From: Annulohypoxylon bovei var. microspora
Taxonomy: Eukaryota > Ascomycota > Sordariomycetes > Xylariales > Hypoxylaceae
Direction of reading: 5' to 3'
NCBI GenBank assembly: GCA_022836615.1
Contig: MU405220.1
Location: forward strand, 124,001-188,000
Length of the DNA stretch: 64,000 nt
Both the position numbers and the translations under genes were made by a program. Every line of letters starts with the position of its first letter. The stretch's first letter is position 1. A model generated the notes under the pieces. The model was not told the DNA's origin. It made no database searches and saw nothing but the letters and a program-made list of their open reading frames with translations. Below, in pieces: positions 23,341 through 36,142 of this stretch.

Positions 23341-23727
23341 GTTTAAAAAATTCGTCACCCGGATCTACCAGACGACCACCCACAACGTCGTTTCAGCGCC
23401 GAGAAAGCTCGGCAGCTAGCTAAAGATGCCCCGGTATTTCGACTAAACGCTGGGGCAAAATATCCGGAGAAGTTTAAAAACCAAGACAACCTCAATTTAA
23501 AAAGTGATCCACCGTGGATCGTATTTCCAGTTGGAATAAAAAGAAGGTGATCTCGGAGGGATGATCCGGGGGCTGCCCGGGTCGTATATAACGACGACAA
23601 TCGGAGGGATATTGATGTTCTCTATCACAATGAGAAAATAGGACCAGACAATAAGAATTGCGATACTGCGAATTACCACCCAAGAATAGGTACACCGTCA
23701 CCATTTTCAAGGGCAGGGAGATAGACC
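23341..23727 (+). pseudogene. Ribonuclease T1/ribotoxin-like relic, broken
   Basis: One reading frame shows, in order, a KYPEKF segment, PPWIVFP, an in-frame TGA at 23548-23550, then DDPGAARVVYN and DVLYHNE. This order and spacing follow the fungal guanyl-specific RNase (N1/T1) and ribotoxin fold: YPH-F, a Glu-containing strand, PGA-RV-Y, and a late His. The Arg of the ARVVY segment and the late His are present. The positions of the first catalytic His (YPH) and of the catalytic Glu are occupied by Glu and Val. No signal peptide or start codon is visible and a stop breaks the frame. It is therefore read as a decayed gene in AT-rich DNA, not an active enzyme. The family assignment rests on pattern only. 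Confidence 0.45.
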
Positions 23728-26119
23728 CCCGCCAACTTAGGTTGTGCGGTTAATTAACCAGGTACCATCACGATGCCAGCAAGTTATTTTCTTTCTGGAG
23801 ACGAACAGAATAATACTGCCCTTAACAATGCCCTGTACATTTTGAGAGGAAGTCTCGACATCACTCTTCAGACAAAGAAGTCTCGTAAAAACAACATCGA
23901 TATCCTGTTCGCCTACACCAAGACACCTCCATTTTTGGAGGTACCGGCTTCTTAATGAAACGAGGCCTTTTGCAATTATTGGCAACCCTGTTCACCACCG
24001 TTACCTTTACTTCAGAGACACGTCTCCTAGAAGGACTCCCGCGACATCCTCTGGACAACCTGCGATAAGGGGAAACTACGCCGATACGGATATCTGCTCA
24101 AGTACTACGGCCGATCACCTTCGTGCATACAAGTCCTATATCGATAGACTATAGTACTGATAATAATTGAGATTGAAAAGCTGAACTTCTGACAGGGCGA
24201 GTCCCGATTCGACTAGGCCTTGAATGGCTAGCCCTTCGGTAGACCGGATCTCTGACAAATGTGCCTCTTTACAGTGACAGTAGGCAGGCTAGACCACCTA
24301 AATGGACAAAACGAAAAGATATAGATAAGTGATTCGCCCATTTAACGAGTACACGTTACTTATATTAGGATTCATAAAGCCAATAATTCGCGTCATTTGA
24401 CTCGAAATCTTCATTGAATCTAGGATTACCGCGTGGTCATTTGCTAGAACTTCCCATCTGTAAGAGAACCCACACGCCTAAGCTATTGTCGGATAAACCA
24501 CTACACTAAAAGAAAGGGATTAATTATGCAAGCATAACGTTATTTTATATTTGACAGCTATGGATGACAGCCCACATAAGCGCGGCTACATGGACGTGAT
24601 ATTTATATGAAATGATTGCCACAAGACCTATTAAGAGGCAGGCACGACACATCCTCCTGATGGCGCGATCATGATCATTATTTTTCCGTCAACCCCAGTC
24701 CGCGGATCCCGCTTTCCGCTATCGACGGCACGCGAGACGTTAACGCCGCGATTTGCTCCGCCACCGTATGATCCTGTATGTGACAAATAAGCATCTAATG
24801 ATGGAGGCCTAGACGGAAATAGCTAAATGGAACAAGTCTTTCCCAAACTGCAGACGTCACATTTTATCGGAATGCTGGTGAAATTTACGGGAACTTATAA
24901 TCGCCGTGTTTCCGGAGAAGGTCCGGCCTAAGATTCTCTCCGAGTCAGAGAACTCCAACGCCGATGTGGAGTTATCGGCTTACAAAATAATACCATTCAT
25001 ATTGATTGTTGTCATCCAGTTTTCGTATTCAATATCATATTCATATTGACATGGCACGAATATATTCTCATGAATAAAATTTGATGTAAATTAGGTACCT
25101 ACCTGGTACACATGCGTAGGTATCAAGTATCTAGGTTACCTATGTAGTACATATGTAGGCAAGTGAGCGTATAATGTAACAACGTATGACTTCGTTTATG
25201 TCCGATATATGGCATGGCCGCAATTGTATCAATTGACTTGTTTGCTGGCTCTATCTTAGATCGTAGGTAAGATTTCATTATTCTTGAAGCGTTCGTGTTA
25301 CTTACGTAATTATATCTAAGCTTAAATATGATATGATACAAATATGATGTACTTGTAATGCCATCTCCACGGCCGCCATTTATCCTACAATTGTACGATA
25401 AATGGTGGCTATGGGATAGTATATCGGAGATAATTTTATTAGAACCTGCGGCGGGCCTCAGGGATCTTCGGTAGCGGCCCCGATCCTTCCTAATTCGGTA
25501 ATGTTTTAGAGAATACATCGGAATTATTAGCCCCTCGTTGTCCGTATCCCCGCCTGGCAGCTTCCCCCCGGTCACCTAACGTTCATAATGCGGAGGCTAT
25601 GTCGTATGCAGGAGAACCGGATTTCTAGGGGCCGAGTTTGTTATCTTCTTATACTAAGTGGAGGTTTAAAAACGGTATAATGCAATTGGCTGGTTCGCAT
25701 TAGCGGGAGGATGAAACTACCTGGCTATGGAGCACCCTAGGCTTCTGCAAAGGGTTTTAACATATACACTGCCAAAAGAGTGAGGCAGGCGGCTAGTTGT
25801 TAGCATGTGTAGATTTGATCCTTGAAAATATAAGCAGTATTTGTCACTCTCTATTCGCTAGGTATGGTTTAGGTTAGTTGATGGTACCATTTTGATAGGC
25901 ATTGGCCAAGGATACGGTACATATCCACGTAGCGAATAGGGTTACAAAATAACATTATAGGAGTATTTATGGACCTGGTCACAATGGGACATCATACACG
26001 GGTAGGAGGACCGCAGGCATGTGGATAAAAATATAAAGCAAGGAACATCCCAACACTTTCATAGATAGGTAGGGGGTTAAGAACAAACCAACTGCTTTAC
26101 ATCGTTCAACGAGGTCATA
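23728..26119. other. AT-rich gene-poor region
   Basis: About 2.4 kb without a supported gene. ORFs such as the 150-codon minus frame at 25123-25575 are Tyr/Ser/Ile-rich and look like chance frames in AT-rich DNA. A partial Pol III A-box-like string (TAGTGTAGTGG, minus strand near 24490-24510) was noted, but no full tRNA folds. The region looks like decayed repeat DNA. Confidence 0.45.
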
Positions 26120-27834
26120 ATGGCTAACAGAAACTTCAGAGTCATAGTGGTAGGCGGCGGCCCCGTAGGCTTAACTTTAGCAAACTCGCTTACTAAAGCC
26201 GGAATCGACTATGTCGTCCTTGAGCGCCGTCAGGGTATCGCGGAAGACGAAGGCGCGAGCTTGGTTCTCGCTCCCCAAGGAATGCGTGCCCTTGCACAGC
26301 TCGGAATCTTAGATCGCCTCCTCAAGATCAGTGTGGAGATGGTCGATATGAGGGCGACTACCGGCGACGGGCGCTTAATAAAGAAGTTCCTGACTCACGA
26401 TACATTTAGAAAATAGTGGGTTCCTTATAAACCCTCTCCTGATCTAGGGAATGCTAATATAGGTCTTGAAAAGCTTCGGTGTTGGTGGGCATATATTCAA
26501 CCGGGCTCACCTGGTTAAGGCGCTCTACGACGGTCTGAGCAAGGCCGACAAGTCTCGCGTCCTGGTTAATAAGAAGGTGGCGGATATCACGGCCGACGAT
26601 TCGGGCGTCACCGTGAGTTGCGCAGACGGGACGAAGTACGAAGGATCTATCGTCATTGGCGCTGACGGCGTCCATAGCATGACACGGCAGCGAAGTAGGT
26701 AACATCGAGAGTTACTCTTTTCCTTTCTAGCCTGTCTCGGGAGTGAGAACTTCCCAATTAAGTCGACAATGGAGTTATTGCTCCCAAGATATGTTCAAAA
26801 CTCCCCCCAAAAAAAAATCTTTCCTAAAAATAGGATTACTGACTCTTGTTGTTGTAGTGCGCGCCCTTGCGTTAAAAGCATCGCCCACCGCCGATATCGA
26901 TGAAGATAAGCCGTTCTCGTGTTACTATAAGACGCTATGGTGCTCCTTCCCCTTACAGGGTGATGAGAACGGTGGCCCCCCCGGAACAGCGTGGGCTGCG
27001 CACGCGAAGGGCCACTCGATGCAGTACCTCATAGGGAGGGATAGGGCCTGGATTTTCATATACGAGCGCCTCCCCGTCGCGCCAGTAAGGATGGGAACCC
27101 GTTACACTGAAGAGGATGCCATCGCGTTCGCGAATAAATGGGGCCATATGGCTGTCGGCGACAACCTGACGGTGAATGACGTGTTCCCGCAGCGATATAC
27201 TGTCGGAATGGCGGCTCTAGAGGAGGGTATCCTGAAGCGCTGGTCTTCTGGGCGGATAGTGCTCACCGGCGACGCCGCTCACAAGTTCACACCGAACCAG
27301 GGGCTTGGATACATCAACGGCTTGCAGGATGCGGTAGCTCTTACCAACGAGCTTTACCGGGCCGAACATACTCCTTCGCGAGAGTATCATGACGAGAAGA
27401 ACAAGAGCGGCCCAAGCCTTGAAACATTATCTGCCGCGTTTGAGCGCTACCAGAATTCGCGCATAGACGACGCTAAGTCGGACTGGAATACCTCGAGCAT
27501 AGAGACGCGAATGTCTGCTTGGAATAATCCGTTTTATTGGTTTTTCGACTACTGGATCCGGCCGTTCACTCCCCGATGGTTCGATGTTTTCCTAATGAAG
27601 TATGTCATTTTCGAAAGTACTAGTAGGGGGCAGGTGCTTGACTTCTTGGACGACAAGGAGCCGTTTCCAGCAGCGACTGTTTCTTGGAAACATCCTATTC
27701 CAGGACGTGCTGGTCTAATGACTTCTGAGAAGGTTGGGCGTAGCTCGGTGTCCTCGTTAATTGGATTTTTGAGCATCCTGTGCCTTTCGATGACGGCATC
27801 GGTGGTGATAAGTGGTCGTTATAGACTCACATGA
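26120..27834 (+). CDS. FAD-dependent monooxygenase, PaxM-like, membrane-anchored
   Basis: Three exons (26120-26415, 26474-26694, 26858-27834) give 497 aa. Intron 1 (58 bp) joins HDTFRK-YFGVGGHIFN; intron 2 (163 bp, branch TACTGAC, acceptor TTGTAG) joins MTRQR-MRALALKASP. Both joins place conserved family residues correctly. Motifs of the PHBH-type flavoprotein fold are the dinucleotide loop VVGGGPVG (12-17), the DG motif GADGVHS (D163-G164) and the GD motif LTGDAAHKFTPNQG (D311). A C-terminal hydrophobic helix (about 465-485) fits the terpenoid/indole-diterpene epoxidases such as PaxM. No prenyltransferase, cyclase or synthase lies nearby, so it is an orphan tailoring-type enzyme whose substrate cannot be inferred. 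Confidence 0.88.
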
Positions 27835-28796
27835 GTGGATATATAGCTATATATATATAATACTACATAGGCCATGTGGTCGATGAAAGTGTAATAAGGT
27901 ACTACTTTAGTCTTTAGATTGGTGATAAGTAGGGGGTATGTAAATGGCAGAGGGAATAGGTTATATAGACTTCCACTAACTACCTTTATGCCCAGGTATG
28001 TAGACATGGTAATTGAATGGAACTCCCCTCCCACCGCGGTTTATCGTAACATTCCATCTACCAAGCCTAGATGCATAATTATTTCTACTAAATGAGGTCA
28101 TCGCCACAACTAAGGAGGCACATAACCTGTGCATGTTTTAGTGGTTTGATATAGACAATAGAAATAAGTTCGTAGTGTATTTCGGTCATTTTTTTTTTGG
28201 TTATATGTACTTCGTACGGCCTTCGATTTGAGTGGATTAAATCCTTGGAAATGGAAATACTCATTTCCTAAGAGGTATGCCGCAGATGTAATCTAGTGCT
28301 TGAAAGATGGTATAATCAACTAGAGACGTTTTAAAGATAAAATTCTACAATAGGGCTAGGATTAGAAAGGTGCGGGTAGTCATTTATAATATAAACTTCA
28401 AAATTTGAAGTTAAATCAATTACGACGAAAGGGGAGATTTATGTTACAGGGAACGTACTGCTAGTTAAAGTGGGCCTAGCCTCAGCACTGGGTCGCAGGG
28501 TCGGTTGCCAGGTACAAGATGTGGCTGACTTAGGCATTTAGTGTGGCTTGACGAAATAGCTTCCCAATAGCTGGAGGTTCTAGTTTGCTGCTGCTGTGAA
28601 TTTCGTCCCGCTCACGTCAACCGTCGCAGGCATCCGAATTTCTAAGATCTCCTTTACTTGCCGCAGGCTCTTCCTGCATCTGGTCATCAAATTCAACACA
28701 CGGCGACCCAATGACTTGTACGAGATATTACTAAACTTCTTATGGTATTTATATCTCCTACGAATCTAGCCATTATTGTCGACACAACGCTCGAAA
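27835..28796. other. Intergenic, promoter of VPS35
   Basis: About 960 bp of AT-rich DNA with a T9 run near 28190 and short TATATA repeats at 27838-27860. No gene was recognised. Confidence 0.45.
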
Positions 28797-31659
28797 ATGT
28801 CAACAACTCCTGCTCCGCCTGAGGACCAGGCAAGATTATTGGAAGATGCTCTGATTGCCGTGCGCCAGCAGACTGCGCTCATGCGCAAATGTCTCGACAC
28901 ACCTGGAAAGCTTATGGATGCCCTTAAGTGCTGGTGAGTCTCGATGTGATTCAATTACTATACAATATTCCCCCCGTTCGGCTTCCCTCGCTTTCCTGGC
29001 TAGCTAACGATAGATTACGTAGCTCTACCCTAGTCGCTGAGCTGCGAACAAGTAGTCTGGGCCCAAAACAGTACTACGAGTTATACATGGCAGTCTTCGA
29101 TGCCATGCGCTACCTTTCAATGCACCTTCGAGAGAATCACCCTACCAACCATCTTGCCGACCTCTATGAACTTGTTCAATACGCTGGCAACATTATTCCG
29201 CGTTTATATCTGATGATTACCGTTGGTACCGCATACATGTCTATACCTGGAGCGCCAGTAAAAGAGTTAATGAAGGATATGATGGATATGAGCCGCGGTG
29301 TTCAACATCCTATTCGTGGTCTATTCCTGCGTTACTACTTATCCGGTCAAGCTAGAGACTACCTACCCGCCGGCGACGGCGACGGCCCCGAAGGAAATCT
29401 CCAGGATTCGATTAACTTTATCCTGACAAATTTTGTTGAGATGAACAAGCTCTGGGTACGGCTACAACATCAAGGCCATTCACGAGAGCGCGAACAGAGG
29501 ACTAAGGAACGCAAAGAGTTACAACTCCTCGTGGGTAGCAATATTGTACGGCTAAGCCAATTAGTGGACCTCGAGGCCTACCAAGATGGTATCTTGGGCC
29601 CACTGCTCGAGCAGGTGGTGCAATGTCGTGACGTCCTAGCCCAAGAGTATCTCTTGGAGATCATCACTCAGGTTTTCCCGGACGAGTTTCATCTACACAC
29701 TCTTGATCAATTCCTCGCTGCTGTATCACGGCTGAACCCCCACGTCAACGTCAAGGCTATCGTCATTGGCTTGATGGACAGGCTATCTGCCTACGCCGAG
29801 CGGGAATCCCAGGAAGAAATTGCAGACGACAGAGCGAAACTAGAAGAGGAGGCGCTGGCAGGTCTTCTAGAGAAGGTTCGGTTAGGCAAGGAACAGCAAG
29901 AGGCAAAGCCAACTACCGATGAGGCCTCCGCGGATGCAAATGGGGATCATGCTAACGGCGAGCCTGCGGGTTTTACCGAAACCCACTCCCCGGCGGATTC
30001 TGAACCGGCCCCATCAGTCACGGATACAGAAGCAACAGCCGTTGACAAAGAGACGGACGGATCTTCTCAAGCTACCAAGAAACAACGTGGAATTCCTCCC
30101 AATGTCAAGCTATACGAGGTTTTCTTCGACCAAGTCAATAATCTCGTCAATGCGCAGCACCTACCTATCCAGGACACGATTGCCTTGTTAGTGTCACTTG
30201 CTAACCTTGCATTAAACATATATCCTGGCCGACTTGACTATGTCGACCAGATTCTTGAGTATGCGAATCAAAAGGTCAAGGAGCATGCTAACAGCGCCGA
30301 CCTTCACTCTGCTCCGGCGCAGCAGAGTTTACTCGGACTACTACAAGCTCCGCTTAAGAGATATGTGTCGATTTTCACAGCCCTGTCCCTTCCTACCTAT
30401 GTGCCTCTCTTCCAGTCCCAAACCTACCCCACAAGGAGAGCCGTTGCTGGTGAAGTTGCGAGGACTTTGTTACGTAACCAAACCATGATCTCTAATACCA
30501 TCCAACTTGAAAATGTCCTCGAGATCCTGAAGGTCTTAATCAAGGAAGGATCTCAACCCCCCGCCGGATATCCTGGTGGCCCTCAACGGAGAGCTCTCGA
30601 GACCGATGAAACGATGGAAGAGCAAGGTTGGTTGGCCCGGATTATTCATCTACTCGACGGCGAGAATAATGATACTCAATTCCGCCTTCTTCAAATGGTC
30701 CGAAAAGCATTTGCTGAAGGAAATGAGAGGATCCGCACCACAACCCCTCCCCTAATTACCGCCGGCATGAAGCTGGCGCGCCGCTTCAAGGCTAGAGAGC
30801 ACTACGATGATAACTGGGAAACACAACTGAGTGCGCTCTATAAGTTCTTGCATTCCGCGATCTCAAGCATTTATACAAGAGTAAATGGATCGGGTGCTGC
30901 CGAACTCTCCCTACGATTGTTCTGCGCCTGTGGGCAGACCGCAGATATGACCAGCTTCGAAGAGGTTGCGTACGAGTTTTTTGCGCAGGCTTTTACGGTG
31001 TACGAAGAGGCGGTCTCCGATTCGAAGGCACAGTTTCAAGCAGTGTGCATCATTGCCAATGCTTTGCACCAGACAAGGAATTTCGGCAAAGAGAACTACG
31101 ATACCCTCATCACGAAGTGCGCTCTACATGGAAGTAAACTCCTGCGTAAACCAGATCAGTGTAGAGCAGTGTATCTAGCAAGCCACCTGTGGTGGGCCAC
31201 GCCGATTGCTGCCGTCGAAGAGTCAGATGAAGGTGTAAGTTTTGTTGGTGGCGCTGATTTGCGGACCTGGACTAATGTTCTACAGCTCTATCGAGACGGG
31301 AAGCGAGTATTGGAATGCTTGCAGCGAGCACTACGTGTTGCGGATTCCTGTATGGAACAGGCAACGTCAATCGAGTTATTCGTTGAGATTCTCGACCGCT
31401 ATGTCTACTACTTTGACCAGCAAAATGAATCGGTAAGGAGCATATTTGTCTTATCTTGTAGGGATATAACCAAGCTTACCATTCCTAGGTCACTACTAAA
31501 TACATCAATGGTCTTATTGAGCTTATCCACTCAAACTTGGGCACAAACCAGCAAGACTCGGCAAGTATAGAGAGCAGCAAACGGCATTTCAAGCACACCC
31601 TTGAAAATATCGCATCTAGGCAGTACGAGGGGATTGTTCTTCAACCGCCGCAAAAATAA
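28797..31659 (+). CDS. VPS35: Retromer subunit VPS35
   Basis: Four exons (28797-28933, 29023-31234, 31286-31432, 31489-31659) encode 888 aa, the normal length for fungal Vps35. Intron 1 is 89 bp; the others are 51 and 56 bp. The joins read MDALKC-CSTLVAELRTSSLGPKQYY, SDEG-LYRDGKRVLECLQRAL and QQNES-VTTKYINGLIELIH. The N-terminal PRLYLM motif (105-110), essential for the Vps26 contact, is present, followed by the alpha-solenoid. A low-complexity acidic insert (about residues 315-380) separates the N-terminal part from the C-terminal Vps29-binding half. The protein scaffolds the retromer coat on endosomes and returns sorting receptors to the Golgi. All conserved segments are intact. Confidence 0.96.
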
Positions 31660-32652
31660 TTGCCTCTACGAGGATGTTGGAACGCTTTCGAACGACGATC
31701 GCGGCATGTACGAATTGCCTTGTGAGGATATTATACTAAGATTAAGGAGCCCGCGTCTTTGTCAGGAAGGGGGATAGTCACCATGAGCCCCCGTTTAGTG
31801 ATAGATTACCGTGTACATATGTATATTCTTGACGACTTGAAAGGATGCGTTGGCTTCTCTTAGGAGTCTTGGCGTCCTTGCGTCTTTTTGAGAGTTGCTT
31901 TTTAGTTAGGTACCTCTTGTACCAATTCGTAGAGAAGTCTCCTTGACTGCGATGCAAATGCAAGATGCAGATGCAGATGCAGATGTAGATGCAGGATGTG
32001 TTTCTACATATTAATTATATCCATCCAATTTTGATAATAGTCATCAATATCAGTTAGGTGAAATTTATAATTGAATTACATATGTATTTACCTATCTTAC
32101 CTCTAGCTGCTCTAGGTAGGTACTTATCAGTATGTATTGTACATGTATGTAGATGGGTACCCTTACATGTACATCACCGAGGTAAGCTTGAATCGTTCCA
32201 AGATTTTGGGTTATCAATGTTACCCCCTTTAGGTACCCCCTGATTGTGGCAGTGCTGGGATGACTAACTGAAGACCGCGTGCTCCGCAACTGCCACCTGC
32301 AACGCCTCAAGATCCGAATCCAGACTTCAGTTGAGACATCTAACATCTAAATCCATAAACTTTATTTTTTTCGGCCTCATGTTTCTTTTTAAATGATACC
32401 CTAATAAATCAATTATCCTCGTTTTTTCCCCTTTCAATGACCACCTCGGTGGTATTGGGCCTGTTCCCTTGATTGAACTCTCTCAGAGATACCACTCCTT
32501 TATCGTAACTCGACTCGTAATCACTCGTTTGAACTACTCCTACTAACTCCTGCCAACGATCCGATGTATTTTCCTTCATTAAACCGACCCCATCAAGAAA
32601 CCTGATACAAATTTCATCTATCAAAGCACATCAATGACGTTGTGCAACCACG
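31660..32652. other. Intergenic with short tandem repeat
   Basis: About 1 kb between VPS35 and the M28 peptidase gene. Apart from the ATGCAG hexamer array (31965-31994) it holds only AT-rich, TACATGTA-like sequence and presumably the peptidase promoter. Confidence 0.5.
31965..31994. repeat. ATGCAG hexanucleotide microsatellite
   Basis: Five tandem units ATGCAG, the fourth with a C-to-T change (ATGTAG). It is an ordinary microsatellite outside any gene. Confidence 0.9.
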
Positions 32653-35388
32653 ATGCCTTCCGAAAAATCCCAATACATACCGCCGCCACCAATACCAAGT
32701 TACGATGAGGCGACCGGCGGAAATTCCTCAAATCACCGGCCTCACTCGCCGATAGATACAAGATCCGGCCACGAGACCGAAGCGCAGTCACTCCTTTTTT
32801 CCCGATCTCGGCAGGCTGATTCATCGAGACGCGCGCCCGACGGATATCGACCTCCTTATGTAGAATCAGATGACGAAGGATCACAATGGACTCTCGAGGA
32901 CGACGATAGCGACGACGGCGAAGGCGCGCGCGTTCGGCGCGAAATGCAAGAGTTAGAAGTTGAGGATCCACTAGATGATTCAAGCTCTAGATCTTCATCT
33001 TCATCGTGGAGAAAACGGATAGCTTCTTCTCTCCCCCAGTGGAAATGGCAATGGCGATGGCGGTTACCCAGGTTTACTGTTCGACTACCTCGCCAGAATG
33101 ATGTGACAAATAGCGAAGATAACGAGTCAACCGAGACGAGGAGGTTTAGATGGCCCAAAATCAATAGTGCTGCCGCTATACTCCTAGTCGGCAGGTTACT
33201 TGCCGTTTTCCTAATTCTAGGCTTCCTTTATATCCTCTTCATGAGTGATCTTTTTACTAAAATGACGAGGCGTATTGGAGGTCACATGTTCGACCCCGAG
33301 GCCGTGCGACAATACGTACAAGCCGAAGTCAACTCAGATACGATGAGGAACACGCTCAAGCACTTTACGAGCTACGCACACATCGCCGGAACCGAAGGCG
33401 ACTATGCGCTAGCGATGGACGTGCGGAACGACTTCATGAATTATGGCCTGGAGGATGTAACAGTCGACGAATACTACGTTTACCTGAATTATCCAATTCC
33501 AGGCGGTAGGGCTGTACAGATCATGTCCGAGGACGGCAAGGAAGCTGCGTGGACGGCTGCCTTGGAAGAGAAGGAAGTTGGCGAAGAGACGGCGGGCCAC
33601 CAGACCTTTGTGTTCCACGGCCATTCCAAATCAGGCGACGTGAAGGGACCACTAATCTATGCTAATTATGGATCGAGGGAGGACTTCAAGATGCTAGCTG
33701 ACAAAGGATTCGACACGAAGGGCGCGATCGCGCTTGTACGTTATTACGGCACCCAAGGCGACAGGGCTTTGAAGATCAAGGCGGCAGAGCTGGCCGGATT
33801 TGCTGGTTGCATTATATACAGTGACCCGGCGGATGACGGTTTCGTAAAAGGGGAGCCAGCTCCCAACGGACGATATATGCCCGCTGACGGTGTCCAAAGA
33901 GGTGGCGTTAGTTTGATGAGCTGGGTCGTCGGCGATGTTCTCACTCCTGGTTGGGAAAGCAAGGAAGGCCAACCTCGGATGGAGAAGGGGAAGGCTGCAG
34001 GTCTCGTCGGTATTCCGAGTCTACCACTAGCCTGGCGTGATGCTCAAGTGCTCCTACAACATATTCAAGGTTTCGGCGAGCCGTGTCCCAATGACTGGCA
34101 AGGAGGTGTGCCTGATGTCGAGTGGTGGTCAGGAAATTCCTCGTCGCCAGTTGTACGGCTGAAGAATGAACAAGACGAGAATGAACGGCAGAAGATCTGG
34201 AATATATATGGTAAAATTGTTGGCATCGAGCAAAATGAGAAGTCAATCATTATCGGCAACCACCGCGATGCTTGGGCCTTCGGCGCAACAGATCCCAATT
34301 CAGGAACGGCTATTATGATGGAGGTCGCACGCATCTTTGGCGATCTCCTAGGCAGGGGTTGGCGACCACTTCGCACAATCGAATTCATGAGTTGGGATGC
34401 CGAGGAGTACAACTTAATCGGCAGTACCGAGTACGTCGAAAATAATCTGGAGGCCCTACAGAAGAATGCCTTCGCTTATATAAACCTCGATACTGCTGTT
34501 TCCGGCCAAGAGTTCCATGCGGCTGCGTCCCCGGTTTTTCGAAAGGTCCTCTACAAGGTTCTCGATAGGGTCGTCGATCCAAATTTCAACGCTTCGCTGC
34601 GTGCTCTATGGGATGGTCGTAATGCGGAGCTTGAGGGCCTCGGTGCTGGCAGCGATTATGTCGCATTCCAGGACATCGCGGGCACCAGTTCTATCGACAT
34701 TCGATTTGATGGGGCTATGCATCCTTACCATTCTTCGTACGACAATTTCGACTGGATGGATCGCGTCGGAGACCCAGGCTTCATATACCATAACCTTCTC
34801 GGTCAGGTTCTTGGACTTCTCATTCTCGAACTAGCGGACCGACCAATATTGCCTTTCGATATGGGCAACTATGCACTCTCTCTCGGCCGCTATCTAGGGA
34901 ACCTTTGGCAGTGGGGCGAAGACAAGGGCGTCAACGAACGATATAACCTAGACCCAATCAAGGATGCAATCAATGAAGTTGAGAAGTCTGTCTCGGAATT
35001 TGAGACGTGGGAATCCAGCTGGCAATCGGCCGTCGTATCGTCGAACGGCTGGGAACCGGTAGGGTTGGGCCAAAGGAGAGGTGACTACAACAGTCGCATG
35101 GCGAACTTTGAGACTGGTCTGCTTGATTTGGAGTTTGGTGGCGGGGTAAGTCTAGTTTACACATTTGAACAGTTTTGTCTCATCCGTATTAACGTTTAAC
35201 CATAGATTCCAAACCGAACACAATTTAAGCACGTCGTCTTCGGCCCGCAGCTGTGGTCCGGGTATGACGAGGCATATTTCCCGGCTATCCGGGACGCCGT
35301 GGACGCGGAAGATTGGTCGCTGACTCAAAAGCTCATCGACAAGACCGCAGACATCATAACGAAGGCGGCCAGAGCGCTGTTGGAATAA
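32653..35388 (+). CDS. M28 peptidase, Tre2/glutamate carboxypeptidase II-like
   Basis: Two exons (32653-35145, 35206-35388) join across a 60-bp intron (donor GTAAGT, acceptor CATAG) and encode 891 aa. A long Ser/Asp-rich cytosolic N-terminus contains PPPPIPSYDE, a possible PPxY-like binding site for Rsp5-type ligases. One signal-anchor helix (about 173-196) follows, then a PA domain, the M28 zinc domain and a C-terminal transferrin-receptor dimerisation domain. Candidate zinc ligands and catalytic acids are all visible: H537 (GNHRDAW), D547 (TDPNSG), E584-E585 (SWDAEEYN), D613 (NLDTAVSG) and H693 (YHSSYDN). In yeast, Tre1/Tre2 are vacuolar-sorting adaptors for Bsd2/Rsp5 and lack some ligands; here the complete set suggests real carboxypeptidase activity in a secretory or vacuolar compartment. 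Confidence 0.93.
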
Positions 35389-36142
35389 TGGACAGCTCGA
35401 AGCGGGCGCCCTAGCTTCAAGAAAGCTTCTTGCGGGTTTATAATGGGTTGCATTGTTCGGCGTCAACGGGGTTCGGGGGATGGTCCCCGTCATTGTGTAT
35501 TGTACATGTAGGTGGTCGGCTCCTATATTTCTACCTAGACTATTTCAGGGTACCGTCACATAGCTTGATGGCTGGCTCTGAAGCTGGCTGGAAATATTAT
35601 ATTTGAGAAATATGCCCGTGGTCTCGGGAACCGTTGACATTGGAATTCCTTATATCGATGTCATACGATACTGATCTTACGAATCGTGAATATTTTGAAA
35701 GTCATATTACCTTCGGTATTGTTTTCGTTACAACATTTGTTTATTATTCCTTTTTCGCTGCCTTTTCATTTTCGCCGCAAACTAGTATGTGTTTCTGATA
35801 TCTACTCGTAAGTCTACCGTCCCCCGGGTAAGACATTTCACTCTTTGTTATATTATTCTCACGAGTTGCTAAAGATGAATTTTAAACACAGACATCCAAC
35901 CACCGAACCCGGTTTTCTAATCATAAACACAACAGCCCAATCACCAAATACGCATATCCCCTAAATACCAAAGATCCCGGAACCCATCGCCGACGCCTAA
36001 CGCGACATATCCCCAGCTCCCGGCTCCCGGCTCCTACGCAGCAAAAATAAAACGAATACAAAAGAAAGAACAAGGAAAGGGGGGTCGGGGAAGAAAAAAG
36101 TAGGTATCCGCCACTACCCAACTAGAAAAAAAAGTGGGTTAA
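35389..36142. other. Convergent intergenic spacer
   Basis: About 750 bp between the M28 peptidase and the GRF-like gene, which point toward each other. Purine-rich at 36050-36110. No gene was seen. Confidence 0.5.

Noticed and set aside
24390..24520. tRNA- or SINE-like sequence on the minus strand (TAGTGTAGTGG, later TTTCGAGTC)
   Set aside because: A Pol III A-box-like string is present, but no acceptor, anticodon or T stem can be formed; at best a decayed relic.
25123..25575. 150-codon minus-strand ORF in AT-rich DNA
   Set aside because: No domain, signal or splice support; Tyr/Ser/Ile-rich composition typical of chance frames.
18151..27834. P450 and FAD monooxygenase as one secondary-metabolite cluster
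   Set aside because: They are 6 kb apart, separated by a DUF3632 gene and relic DNA, and no synthase, cyclase or transporter gene lies between.
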